Shown: positions 33,256-42,177 of the stretch, in pieces
Layout: each line of letters starts with the position of its first letter
How positions within the stretch are numbered: the stretch's first letter is position 1
Source of the DNA: Bradyrhizobium sp. NAS80.1
GTDB lineage: Bacteria > Pseudomonadota > Alphaproteobacteria > Rhizobiales > Xanthobacteraceae
Length of the DNA stretch: 64,000 nt
NCBI RefSeq assembly: GCF_001908205.1
Contig: NZ_LGHL01000046.1
Coordinates: forward strand, 44,816-108,815
Reading direction: 5' to 3'
Position numbers and translations under genes: made by a program
Notes under the pieces: model-generated
The model's database searches: none
What the model saw: only the letters and a program-made list of their open reading frames with translations
Told to the model about the DNA's origin: nothing

Positions 33256-36200
33256 TCAGCGCCCCACGCTCCCCTGCAGCGATTGGAGCAGCCTCCTGGC
33301 ATCCGAGCGATCCCGACCATCAGGCTGATTGGCAAAGAACTGCAATTCGTGCTGCAAGAGCGTGAGTGCCCGCTCCGCCTGGCCTTTGGCGGCGAGAAGG
33401 CCGGCGAGCCCAGTCGCAGCGCGCAAGCCAAATCCGTGCTGGCCACGCCGGCCGGCAAGCGCGATGGCTTGCTCAAAGTTCTTCTCAGCAAGCGCGGCGT
33501 CATTGATCTCTGCATGTGCGGCAAGCCGCCCTTCGATACGATAGCATTCGACCTCGTACCAATAGTTGCCACCCCGTCCGAAGACGCTGCGCACCTCATC
33601 GAGACAGCGCCGCGCGTCCGTCAGCTTGTCGGAACGGACATAGGCCTCCGCAAGCCAGCACAGGTAGGTCGGCAAATAGTAGATGAGGTGCGCCGTTTGC
33701 ATGTACTCGCGCTGCTGCTCAAGCATGTCGATGCCCTCCGCGAGGCGGCCGGATTCGGCGTCGGACCAACCGAGATAGGTCCGCGCCACCGAAATCCACA
33801 GCGGCAGCTCCCTTTTTATCGCCCCCTCAAGGGTCCGCTGTGCGAGCCCCCGAACCGTCTCCACATCCCGCTCCAGCGTGTACAGCATGCAGACGTGGGC
33901 ACACGCGTAGCCGAGGGTATGCGCATGTGACAATCGCTGCGCATGCCCCAGCGCCTCGCGTGCGTGAGCGATCGCTTCGCTTACCCGGCCCACCAACCAG
34001 TAGCAGATGCACAGGTTGGACAGGCTCGTGATCTGCACGTCGGTGCCGTATGTCACGGCCGTTTCCCGGTCAGCGTCTGCATCGTATAGCTTGACCGCCT
34101 GGTCGAGGTGGATGCACGCCTGCTCGGTCTCCCCGTCGAGCAGCGAGGTGCCAAGCAGCCGATGGCCGACCATCCGATCGGCCCTCGTTCCTTTCTCTTC
34201 GGCCAGCGTCAAGAAGTCCCGCGCCAGCGCGCCGGCTTCCCGCACGTCGCTTGCAACGCGCAGGTGCGACCACCGCGCGTACAGCGCCGGGAAGATGCGC
34301 GGATCGTTGTCCAGGGCCCGGCAGAGCTCGATGGCGCGGCTGCTGACGTCAGCGACCGCGTCGGCGCCGAATCCCCCTAGCGCGATTGTCGGCCCGATCA
34401 GCGCAATCTGGGCATTCAGCTCCAGATTGTCCCGTTCAAGCCCGGCAGGAAGCTTCTTGATCTCCTCGCGCGCCATGTTGAGCTCGGCGATCGTCTCCAG
34501 ATTTGCCGAACGCTCGGCCGCCTGTTTTGCCGCCTTGAGCCACATCCGCGCCGCTCGCGACGTCCGCCCGGCCTCCGACAGATGCTGTGCGACATAGCCG
34601 GGCTCCGTCTGCACGATCTCGGGCAGATGGAGCTCAATCTGCTGCGCGACGCGGTCGTGAAGCTCTCGCCTCTGCCGCTTGAGAAGCGAATAGTAGGCGA
34701 CGTCCCTCACCAGGGCATGCTTGAAGGAGTAGACCTTTTCGTCGTCCCCGCGCTCCAGCCCTATCAGTCCGGACGCGCGCAGCCGCTCCAGGGCGTCGTC
34801 AAGGACGTCGTGAGACTCCGTCGCAACGGCTGCGAGAAGCCGATGCGAAAAACTTCGGCCAATCACCGACGCGAGCTGAGCGATCGCCCTGGCATTTCCG
34901 AGCCGTTCAAGTCGCAGCATCAGGGGATCGTAGAGTGCCGATGGTACTTCTGCGGGTCCACTGGTGCCGACTGTACCGGCACCCGGATCGACTTGCCCGG
35001 TCTCGAGGGCGGCCGCCGCCAGCTCCTCCACGAACAACGGCACTCCGTCCGATCGCGCAACAATCTGCTGGATCAATCGACCAGGCAGTTGCTTGTCGCG
35101 GACGACGGAACCGGCGATATCGCGGCAGTGCTCGTCGTCCAGACGTTGCAGCACGATACGCTGGACCCTCGGCGACCCGTTGCCGAGGATCGTCGCGCGG
35201 CTCGTGACCACCAGAAGAATCCGCGCATTATCAATCTGACCGGCAATTCGCTCGACGATCTCAACGGTCGACGGATCGGCCCAGTGAAAATCCTCGAACA
35301 CAATGAGACCCGCATCGCCACGGGCCTGCGACGTCAACAGCTGCACGGCTGCGTCGCGTGTCTTCCGACGCCGTTCCTGCGCATCGGGGATTGGCGGGCT
35401 CGATGCCGCCGGCACCGGCAAACCAAGCATTTGACCGATCAGCACAAACTGCTCTTCGTCGGAGCCAGAGGTCGCAGCGACGAATTCACGCAGACGCGCC
35501 AAATTCGCTTGGGCGTCTTCATCCTTACGAATACCTGCGCGCTGCTCAATGGTCCTGATGATCGGATACAGCGGCGTATTCTGGTGCGAGGCGGAAGCGT
35601 GGATGGCCAAGATCAGGTCATCCGGCAACCCGGCCTTTTCGATCAGTTCCAGCGCAAGGCGCGATTTGCCGATCCCGGGCTCCCCGGTGATTTCAACCGC
35701 ATGTCCCCGCCCAGTCTGCGCGAGGTCCCACGCTTGCAACAACTGGCCCATCTCGGTGACCCTGTCGACCAGGGGCAAGGCATTGCGGCGGCGTGCACGA
35801 TGTCCTGCGTCTTCCTCCGATACCTCTCCCAAGACGAGAAAGACCTCGACCTTCCGCGACAGTCCCTTGAGTGAACACATACCGAGCGGGCGCAAGGCGA
35901 ATCTGCCGCGCAGCAGGCGCTTCGTCTCGCCGCTGATCACGAGCGAGTTGGGTTCGCCCATTTCCAGCAACCGGAATGCGATGTTGGGCGTGTCGCCGAC
36001 GATCTCCGTGGCATTGTGCACATGGCCCGGCCCGGCCTTGCCGATCACCGCCATGCCCGTATGCACACCGATCCGAACGCGAAGCGGCTCCTTGATAGCC
36101 AGCGCGGCGCGCTCACTGAGCTCGTGAATTGCCCGCAACAACACCAGGCCGGCACGGACCGCGCTCACGGCCTCGTTCTCCGAGGTGAGCGGATAGCCAA

Positions 36201-36411
36201 ACTCCGCACGAATGCCGTCGCCGATGTAGTTGACGACGCTGCCTCCGGAATTGCAGATGCATTGCGAGCTGACCGCCTGGAATTCCAGCAGTATCTCTCT
36301 CAGCTCCTCTATGTCACAGCGTTCGGAGAGACCGGTTGAATCAACGACGTCACAGAACAGAACCGTGACCTGCCGGCGCTCAGTTGCTCTGTCGTGAGGC
36401 GCGTCCATCAC
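33256..36411 (-). CDS. Class III adenylate/guanylate cyclase with AAA-type ATPase and TPR-like region
   Basis: A 1051-residue signalling protein. Residues 10-200 form a class III cyclase domain: FCDVVDST (metal Asp21), NYIGDGIRAEFGYP (Asp65) and RIGVHTGMAVIG. Residues about 210-560 are a predictive-ATPase/STAND-like module with Walker A GEPGIGKS (243-250) and Walker B GLIVFEDFHWAD. The remaining 450 residues are alpha-helical TPR-like repeats. This architecture is common in rhizobia, but inputs and outputs are rarely known. Two ATGs start it; six 13-bp repeats lie immediately upstream. Confidence 0.88.
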   Translation of the reverse strand: MMDAPHDRATERRQVTVLFCDVVDSTGLSERCDIEELREILLEFQAVSSQCICNSGGSVVNYIGDGIRAEFGYPLTSENEAVSAVRAGLVLLRAIHELSERAALAIKEPLRVRIGVHTGMAVIGKAGPGHVHNATEIVGDTPNIAFRLLEMGEPNSLVISGETKRLLRGRFALRPLGMCSLKGLSRKVEVFLVLGEVSEEDAGHRARRRNALPLVDRVTEMGQLLQAWDLAQTGRGHAVEITGEPGIGKSRLALELIEKAGLPDDLILAIHASASHQNTPLYPIIRTIEQRAGIRKDEDAQANLARLREFVAATSGSDEEQFVLIGQMLGLPVPAASSPPIPDAQERRRKTRDAAVQLLTSQARGDAGLIVFEDFHWADPSTVEIVERIAGQIDNARILLVVTSRATILGNGSPRVQRIVLQRLDDEHCRDIAGSVVRDKQLPGRLIQQIVARSDGVPLFVEELAAAALETGQVDPGAGTVGTSGPAEVPSALYDPLMLRLERLGNARAIAQLASVIGRSFSHRLLAAVATESHDVLDDALERLRASGLIGLERGDDEKVYSFKHALVRDVAYYSLLKRQRRELHDRVAQQIELHLPEIVQTEPGYVAQHLSEAGRTSRAARMWLKAAKQAAERSANLETIAELNMAREEIKKLPAGLERDNLELNAQIALIGPTIALGGFGADAVADVSSRAIELCRALDNDPRIFPALYARWSHLRVASDVREAGALARDFLTLAEEKGTRADRMVGHRLLGTSLLDGETEQACIHLDQAVKLYDADADRETAVTYGTDVQITSLSNLCICYWLVGRVSEAIAHAREALGHAQRLSHAHTLGYACAHVCMLYTLERDVETVRGLAQRTLEGAIKRELPLWISVARTYLGWSDAESGRLAEGIDMLEQQREYMQTAHLIYYLPTYLCWLAEAYVRSDKLTDARRCLDEVRSVFGRGGNYWYEVECYRIEGRLAAHAEINDAALAEKNFEQAIALAGRRGQHGFGLRAATGLAGLLAAKGQAERALTLLQHELQFFANQPDGRDRSDARRLLQSLQGSVGR

Positions 36412-36420
36412 TCAAATTCC

Positions 36421-36498
36421 GCGGTTCGACTTCGCAATTTGACTTGGCAATTCGACTTAGAAATTCGACTTAGCAATTCGACTTGGCGGTTCTACTTG
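36421..36498. repeat. Six tandem 13-bp repeats upstream of the cyclase gene
   Basis: Six contiguous 13-mers: GCGGTTCGACTTC, GCAATTTGACTTG, GCAATTCGACTTA, GAAATTCGACTTA, GCAATTCGACTTG, GCGGTTCTACTTG. The consensus is GCAATTCGACTTG. The array ends 10 bp before the cyclase ATG, so it occupies its leader or core promoter. A 13-bp period does not keep sites on one helix face, so a slippage-generated minisatellite is as likely as a protein-binding array. Confidence 0.85.
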
Positions 36499-36658
36499 GC
36501 TCCGCTGCCTTTTTCCCGAGCGTGACGGAGATTGGCCATTCCCTTGAAAGAAGTCCACGTCGCGTTACGCGAGTAATTGCGTCAGTCCCGCTGTCTCAAT
36601 TATGCCGGACGCAGTTATGCCGGCATGCCACTCCTCGCTCCACGCTTCAGACCAGTCC

Positions 36659-38024
36659 TTACGGGCTCAGCAGATCGGCAAAGAACGGATTCAGCATCCG
36701 CCCCTGCGGATCTGCCTGTCTAACTTGAGCCGAGAAATCGATCCATCTCGTCCCGTACGCCGCCTGGACATGGTCCCTCGTGATGAACGGACTCTGGTTC
36801 AGCAAGGGAATGCCGCCCCTCTTGCTCGCGAATTCGTTGAACTCCTTCAAGAACCCATCCCACGCTGGTCTGTCCGTATAGGCGTGAATGGGGTCGACCG
36901 AAAAAAACGTCTCCGTCATGCGAGTAGGACAGCAAGGAATGCTCGTCCTTCCGAATGAAGTATGAGCCAAGCGCCATGTTGCAGCGGAAGTCATGATCCC
37001 TAAAATACTTTTCGCTGAAGTCGACGTAGTCACGCAGCGCCTTCAGCCACGCAGCGCGTGGAAATGCCCAGAATGTGAAGGCATATCTCGCTGAGGGCCG
37101 CGTCTCGCTATAATCGATCGTCTTGTCCGGATTGTACAATGTCGCTCCGCCAACCAGGTGCAAATACGACATCAGCAGCCTGTTGCCGACGAACCAGGTA
37201 TCGAGTGATGCATCCCTGAGGGGCTTGGTCGGGATGCTGCTGTCAATGAACCTGCCGACGCGGGCTTCGCCAAAATTCCAAAGCTTGCGCCGACTTGCGG
37301 CGAATAGCGATCCAAACGGTCCGACCCGGTCAGCAGGGTGCCGCGTCTGGAAGTGAGCCTTTCGACCGACCGTCCAGCAAATCAAGCCACGTGATGCATC
37401 GATGATCTCATCCACTTCCTTCTCGGTCAGCTCTCCGATCCGGCGCGGCAGATATTTGAAATGAATCACCTCCAGCGGCTTGATGCGGAACGTCACCTCG
37501 TAAATGATCCCGCACAGGCCATAACTCGAACGCATGAGATACATGAGAGCGGGGTTATTAGCCTCCGACGCCTCCGCGAGCTGGCCGCTGGGCGTCACCC
37601 ATTTCATCGCTGTGATGTACGAACCGACCTGCCCGAACTCGCCACCATCCAGGCCATCCTTGGTATGGCAGCAGGCCGCGGCACCGAGAGTCATGTTTCC
37701 GATCTCGATGTTGGTCATAAACTGGAGGTTCAGCGCCTTCAGCACCCGCGATGCGGCTATAAATTGAAGCCCCGCCTCCGCGGTGAACGTCATGTCGTGC
37801 GGATCGATCTTGAGGATCCGGTTCATGCGGGACATGTCGATGATGGTCCCGTCCGAGGATACGCAGGGTGTCAGGGAGTGAAAGCTGCCCTTCGCCCTGA
37901 CAGGACCAGGGTATTGGACGGCATCCGTCAGGATCGACTGAATCTCGGGAACGGTACTCGGAGACACAAGTCGCGCGGGAGAGCTCGTGATCCCGCCATC
38001 GTAATTCCGAACCATGTTATCCAT
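36659..38024 (-). pseudogene. FAD-linked oxidase (ALO/gulonolactone-oxidase type), single-base frameshift
   Basis: A flavoprotein with an N-terminal FAD_binding_4 domain (VRAKGSFHSLTPC as the FAD loop; IGNMTLGAAACCHTKDG) and a C-terminal ALO-like domain ending AYGTRWIDFSAQ and GRMLNPFFADLL. The frame breaks at a run of seven A (36901-36907): with six A the protein reads HDGDVFSVDPIHAYTDR and is 454 residues; as given it diverges after DGDVFF. ATG start MDNMVRNYDG has GGGGG upstream; a GTG nine bases earlier is an alternative. It is divergent from the peroxidase gene. Confidence 0.8.
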
Positions 38025-38563
38025 CTGCGTCACCCCCTTATTGACGGCGAAACACGCAACTAAGATGGCTTTTCCAGTCTGGCCGACGTCGATGTCGGCG
38101 TGGTTCTCATGAGGTTGAAGCTCGCTGCCGCACAGCTTGACCCCGCTCTCACGAATTCCGCTGTATCTCCTATTGCACCCCAGGGCTATTGTACCTCCGG
38201 GCTTTACTACATCCTATCCGAGCATCCGCTTAACCGACAGGGCAAATTGACCGGCCCTGACGCCGCGGTAGCTGCAGTTTGCGAGATCGCACGGATGTCC
38301 CGAGGACGAGAGGACGCCGCGCCCCACGCTTCAGCTGGTGGCTAAGGCTACCGTGGCAAGGCGTTTCAAGGCACTCTCTCCGGTCCGCCCCGACGATGAC
38401 GCTGCTCAAACTAGCGCCAACCCACGGTTGCAGCAACGGATCAGTCATCGAGACTGGCGCGCCCGCAAGATGCGTTGGCAAACAGGCGGTTTAGTGCTAT
38501 CAGATTACATTTACTGGTTGCCGCCCGAATTGTTTTTCAGACGAATTACTTCTCGGAGTGCAC
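38025..38563. other. 539-bp divergent intergenic region
   Basis: It separates the FAD oxidase gene from the heme peroxidase/P450-like pair. Frames here are short and show no family features. I see no clear palindromic operator or anaerobox. Base composition drops somewhat near 38500-38550 (TCAGATTACATTTACTGG), the likely peroxidase promoter. Confidence 0.4.
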
Positions 38564-40399
38564 ATGTCGCGTGAGAACGATGGCTTTATCTTCCATCGTC
38601 GCGTGCTCGACGAAATCCTCAATGTTGTCTATCGGATCATCAACTTCTTTGTAAGGTGGGATCGCCTGCCGACCCTGCTTGGGGCAATCAATCTTTCGGT
38701 CTTCCGCAATCGGCTCCGAGAATACAACCTCTACCATACCGGTTACGGCATCGAGAAATCGGCGGACTGGAGCGCCGGCAATGAACGGTGGCGTTCCGCC
38801 GACGGCTCGTTCAACAGCCTTGATCATCCGCACATGGGCATGGCGGGATCCCGGTTCGGGCGCAACTTTCCCCTGCCGGAATGCGTGCCGGACAGCGAAG
38901 ACGATCTGCTCGAGCCAAGCCCGCGCCTGATCTCGGAGGCATTGCTGGCGCGCGAGAAGTTTATTCCCGCAACCACCCTCAACCTGTTGGCGGCTGCGTG
39001 GATCCAGTTCGAAACGCACAACTGGTTCAGCCATGGGATTCCCGAGCCGGGAAACGAGTTCAAGATCCCGCTGCCGGAGGGGCATCCTTGGCCCGATCAA
39101 GTCAACGGCTGCATGCAAATCCGTCGTACAGTTCGCGACGAGACAACGCGTGACCCGTGGCTCGGTGCGACCCCGACATTTCGCAACTTCAACTCACATT
39201 GGTGGGACGCCGGCCAGATCTACGGCAGCAGTCGCGCAAGGCAGATGCAGCTCCGCTCCATGGTGGATGGGAAGATCAGAGTCGGCGACGACGGGATGAT
39301 TCCAGCCGATCCAGAGCACCGGGGCGCTGATCTCACCGGCTTCAACGACAATTGGTGGATCGGGCTGAGCCTGCTGCACAATCTCTTCGTACGTGAGCAC
39401 AACGTCATCTGCGATGCCCTGAAGGCGCGCTATCCGGCCTGGGATGACGAAGAGCTGTTCCAGCGCGCGCGCCTGATTAATGCGGCCCTGATCGCCAAGA
39501 TCCATACCGTCGAATGGACCCCGGGCATTCTCGCCCATCCGGCCTTGGACTTTGGCATGCACGCCAATTGGTCGGGGATACCCGATTGGCCGGGGATACC
39601 GTCGCGGGTGGCTCGCGCGGTGCTCGGCAAAGACAGCGAGGCGGCCTATGGCATCATTGGCTCGCCCACGGAACAGCACAGCGCTCCCTATTCCCTCACC
39701 GAGGAGTTCACCGCAGTCTACCGTTTGCATCCGCTCGTCCCGGACGAGATGGATGTGCGACAGCTCGACACAGCAAAAATCGAGCGCTGCGAGTTGGTCA
39801 ACATGCAGGGAGCCGCATCCCGCACGTTCATGCAGGCACACGGCTTCGTCAACCTGCTGTACTCCTTCGGCACCGCTCATCCCGGCGCCATTCGCCTCCA
39901 CAATTTTCCAAACTTCCTTCGCCAGTTCAGAAAGGACGGCCAGCCGCTGCTCGACATGGCCGCGATCGATATCATGCGCGACCGCGAGCGCGGCGTGCCA
40001 CGCTACAATCGCTTCCGCGAGCTGGTCGGGAAGAAGCGCGTCGAGACATTCGAGGAAATCACCAGTATCCCCGGTGCGGCCGAGAAGATGCGCACGATCT
40101 ACAAGAACAACGTCGACCGTGTTGATCTGCTGGTCGGGCTGTTGGCGGAGGACCTGCCGAAGGGCTTCGGCTTCAGCGATACCGCCTTCCGTATCTTCAT
40201 CCTGATGGCATCGCGGCGTCTCAAGAGCGACCGCTTCTTCACAGACGACTACCGGGCGGAGGTCTACACCGACTTCGGCCTGGACTGGATCCGCAACAAC
40301 GGCATGAAATCGGTGCTGTTGCGGCACGTGCCGCAACTGGGCCCGGCGCTCGAGGGCGTCGACAACAGCTTTGCCCCCTGGAACGTTCTTCGAGGCTGA
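38564..40399 (+). CDS. Cyclooxygenase/alpha-dioxygenase-like heme peroxidase
   Basis: A 611-residue member of the animal-type heme peroxidase superfamily. The segment EEFTAVYRLHPLVPDE aligns with the COX motif YHWHPLMPD: Tyr386 sits three residues before the proximal His389, the same Y-x-x-H spacing as COX Tyr385/His388. A distal-His segment is QFETHNWFSH (His152), and LLHNLFVREHN and AKIHTVEWTP are superfamily landmarks. The radical Tyr argues for fatty-acid dioxygenase and not simple peroxidase activity. ATG has CGGAG five bases upstream. The P450-like gene starts 3 bp after its stop. Confidence 0.85.
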   Translation: MSRENDGFIFHRRVLDEILNVVYRIINFFVRWDRLPTLLGAINLSVFRNRLREYNLYHTGYGIEKSADWSAGNERWRSADGSFNSLDHPHMGMAGSRFGRNFPLPECVPDSEDDLLEPSPRLISEALLAREKFIPATTLNLLAAAWIQFETHNWFSHGIPEPGNEFKIPLPEGHPWPDQVNGCMQIRRTVRDETTRDPWLGATPTFRNFNSHWWDAGQIYGSSRARQMQLRSMVDGKIRVGDDGMIPADPEHRGADLTGFNDNWWIGLSLLHNLFVREHNVICDALKARYPAWDDEELFQRARLINAALIAKIHTVEWTPGILAHPALDFGMHANWSGIPDWPGIPSRVARAVLGKDSEAAYGIIGSPTEQHSAPYSLTEEFTAVYRLHPLVPDEMDVRQLDTAKIERCELVNMQGAASRTFMQAHGFVNLLYSFGTAHPGAIRLHNFPNFLRQFRKDGQPLLDMAAIDIMRDRERGVPRYNRFRELVGKKRVETFEEITSIPGAAEKMRTIYKNNVDRVDLLVGLLAEDLPKGFGFSDTAFRIFILMASRRLKSDRFFTDDYRAEVYTDFGLDWIRNNGMKSVLLRHVPQLGPALEGVDNSFAPWNVLRG

Positions 40400-40402
40400 G
40401 CC

Positions 40403-41314
40403 GTGGCCTTCACCATAACCATTCCGGGCCTCGTACGTCTCATCCTCGTCTGGCAGCCGAACGAGGTGCTCAGCATCAACGATGCAAGCATGGTTACGCG
40501 TCCGCTGTCCGGCCGCGGCGGCCTCGTGAACAGCTCGATCGCTGGAAAGCTCGCGGTGTTCCGCAACCCGGATGGAGACATCTGGCCGGCGTTCCGCGAC
40601 CGCCGCGACCTGTCACGCGCGACGCATCAGGCGGCGCTCGAGGCCGCGCTTTCGGACGTCGAGCCGTTGTTGCAGCGGATTGCGCCTGAGATTACGGAGC
40701 TCGGCGGCTACGTCGCCGGCGCCCCCACAGATCGCAACATGGGCATCATCGTCCAGCAGGCCGTGGGCCGCCTCTTCTTTCCCGACTATGCCGCAACCGA
40801 AGACTCTTACAGAGCTGCGCGCACGTTGCAGGCCTGGTTGTCGGCCGGACCACTGCGAGCCGCCTGGATCAGGCGAAGCGGCGCGCTGGAGGCCGCGCTC
40901 GATCGGATCGAGAAGTTGTCGCGCCGCAACATGGCTTGCGCGCACGCAACCGCGCTCGCAATGGACAATATCGTACGGTCTATCGACTTGATGCGCAGGA
41001 TGGCGCGCGACAGCGGAAATCTGGCGACGATCGAGCCAGAGGTTGCGTCGGCGCAAACGTTGCGCGCGCCGGCGCGCGTGGTCCGCGAGGCGCAGGATGA
41101 AGGCCGTATCGGCACAATCCGGCTCCGTTCACGGACGCTGGTGGTGATGATGCTGGAGCGTGCCCGCCGGCAACGCCCCGCCGATCCGGGCTTCGGGTTC
41201 TTTGCCAGCACCTGGAATCGATGCCCCGCGCACCGCATTGTTCCTGCGTTGCTCACTGCCGTCTGGCAGGCGGCCAGGGACCAGCGCGGAGGCGGCGCGC
41301 AAACGCCGCGATGA
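40403..41314 (+). CDS. Short cytochrome P450-like protein with degenerate motifs
   Basis: A 303-residue helical protein. The last 90 residues parallel the P450 K-helix-to-heme region: SAQTLRAPARVVREA resembles ExxR...P...R with Gln218 in place of Glu; then GTIRLRSRTLVVMML; then FFASTWNRCPAHRIV, where F267 and C274 keep the F-x6-C spacing and A276 takes the usual Gly. The meander seems shortened and the N-terminal third missing. Such loss of the O2-activating machinery would fit a hydroperoxide isomerase (CYP74 or Ppo-type). GTG start, 3 bp after the dioxygenase stop. Family call is tentative. Confidence 0.55.
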   Translation: MAFTITIPGLVRLILVWQPNEVLSINDASMVTRPLSGRGGLVNSSIAGKLAVFRNPDGDIWPAFRDRRDLSRATHQAALEAALSDVEPLLQRIAPEITELGGYVAGAPTDRNMGIIVQQAVGRLFFPDYAATEDSYRAARTLQAWLSAGPLRAAWIRRSGALEAALDRIEKLSRRNMACAHATALAMDNIVRSIDLMRRMARDSGNLATIEPEVASAQTLRAPARVVREAQDEGRIGTIRLRSRTLVVMMLERARRQRPADPGFGFFASTWNRCPAHRIVPALLTAVWQAARDQRGGGAQTPR

Positions 41315-41319
41315 TCTGA

Positions 41320-42042
41320 CTACGAGCAGCCGAGCTTGTCGGCGATCCCGCCAAAATCCTTCGCGACGATGTCCCAGTTGCCGGTGGCCTCGAAATCGAC
41401 CTTCTGATGCGGTCCGTATTCGGTCGGCCTTGCGACGAACGCGGTCCTCAGCCCGTTCTTTTGCGCGGCTGCGAGGTCACCATTGTGGGCAGCGACCATC
41501 ATCACCTGCTCCGGCTTGAGGCCGAGCAGGCGCGCGGCGCCGAGGTAGGTCTCGGGATCGGGCTTGTAGTGCTCGAACAGCTCGGCCGACATCACGAGGT
41601 CCCAGGGGAGACCCGCAAACTTCGCCATGTTGGTGAGCAGCGCGACGTTGCCGTTCGACAGCGGCGAGATCACGAATTTGGATTTCAGCCGCGTCAGGCC
41701 GGCGACGCTGTCGGGCCAGGGATTCAGGCGGTGCCAGCCCTTGGTGAGGTAATCGAGGTCGGCTTCGGTCAGGCCCTTGATCGCAAACTTCTCGACCAGC
41801 TTTTCCAGCGAACGGCGGTGCAGATCGTCGAGCATGACATAGCCGCGCTCGGGATGCTTGCGCACGTCGTCCATCGAGGCGACGTACATGCCACGCCAGC
41901 CATCGACCAGGGCGGTCCAGTCGGCACTGATACCGCGGCCCCTGCTCCACCACATGAAGTCGGTGATCAGGCTGGTGCGCCAGTCGACGACCGTGCCGAA
42001 CACGTCGAACACCAGGGCTTTGACGGTGGTGAGATCGGACAT
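41320..42042 (-). CDS. HAD-superfamily, haloacid dehalogenase type II-like
   Basis: A 240-residue cytosolic hydrolase. Motif I FDVFGTVVDWRTS (nucleophile Asp), motif II SPLSNGN, motif III Lys in YKPDPETYLG and motif IV VAAHNGDLAAAQ are all of the 2-haloacid dehalogenase type; WP and W-rich cap residues are seen. True L-2-haloacid substrate versus generic phosphatase cannot be decided. The ATG has GGGGGAAG upstream; a longer N-terminal frame is not supported. Convergent with the P450-like gene, 5 bp apart. Confidence 0.85.
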   Translation of the reverse strand: MSDLTTVKALVFDVFGTVVDWRTSLITDFMWWSRGRGISADWTALVDGWRGMYVASMDDVRKHPERGYVMLDDLHRRSLEKLVEKFAIKGLTEADLDYLTKGWHRLNPWPDSVAGLTRLKSKFVISPLSNGNVALLTNMAKFAGLPWDLVMSAELFEHYKPDPETYLGAARLLGLKPEQVMMVAAHNGDLAAAQKNGLRTAFVARPTEYGPHQKVDFEATGNWDIVAKDFGGIADKLGCS

Positions 42043-42072
42043 GTGCGCTTCCCCCCTATGCTGCTTTTCTTG

Positions 42073-42169
42073 GTCATTCCGGGATACGCCGTGAGGCGCA
42101 GGCCCGGAATCCATACTCCCGATCGTGGTTATGGATTCCGGGCTCTCGCTTCGCGAGCCCCGGAATGAC
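42073..42169. repeat. Dispersed palindromic repeat (GTCATTCCGGG...CCGGAATGAC)
   Basis: Left arm GTCATTCCGGGATACGCCGT...GCCCGGAATCCAT and right arm ATGGATTCCGGGCTCTCGCT...GAGCCCCGGAATGAC form a nested inverted repeat across the whole gap between the dehalogenase and glpX. I recall elements with these arms (CATTCCGGGG..GCGAAGCGAG..CCCGGAATCCAT) as abundant in Bradyrhizobium. It may also terminate glpX transcription. Confidence 0.7.
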
Positions 42170-42177
42170 GGAGCGCT

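Noticed and set aside
33256..41314. Anti-phage defence island built around the cyclase/STAND protein
   Set aside because: No adjacent effector, nuclease, toxin or mobile-element signature; the neighbours are redox enzymes.
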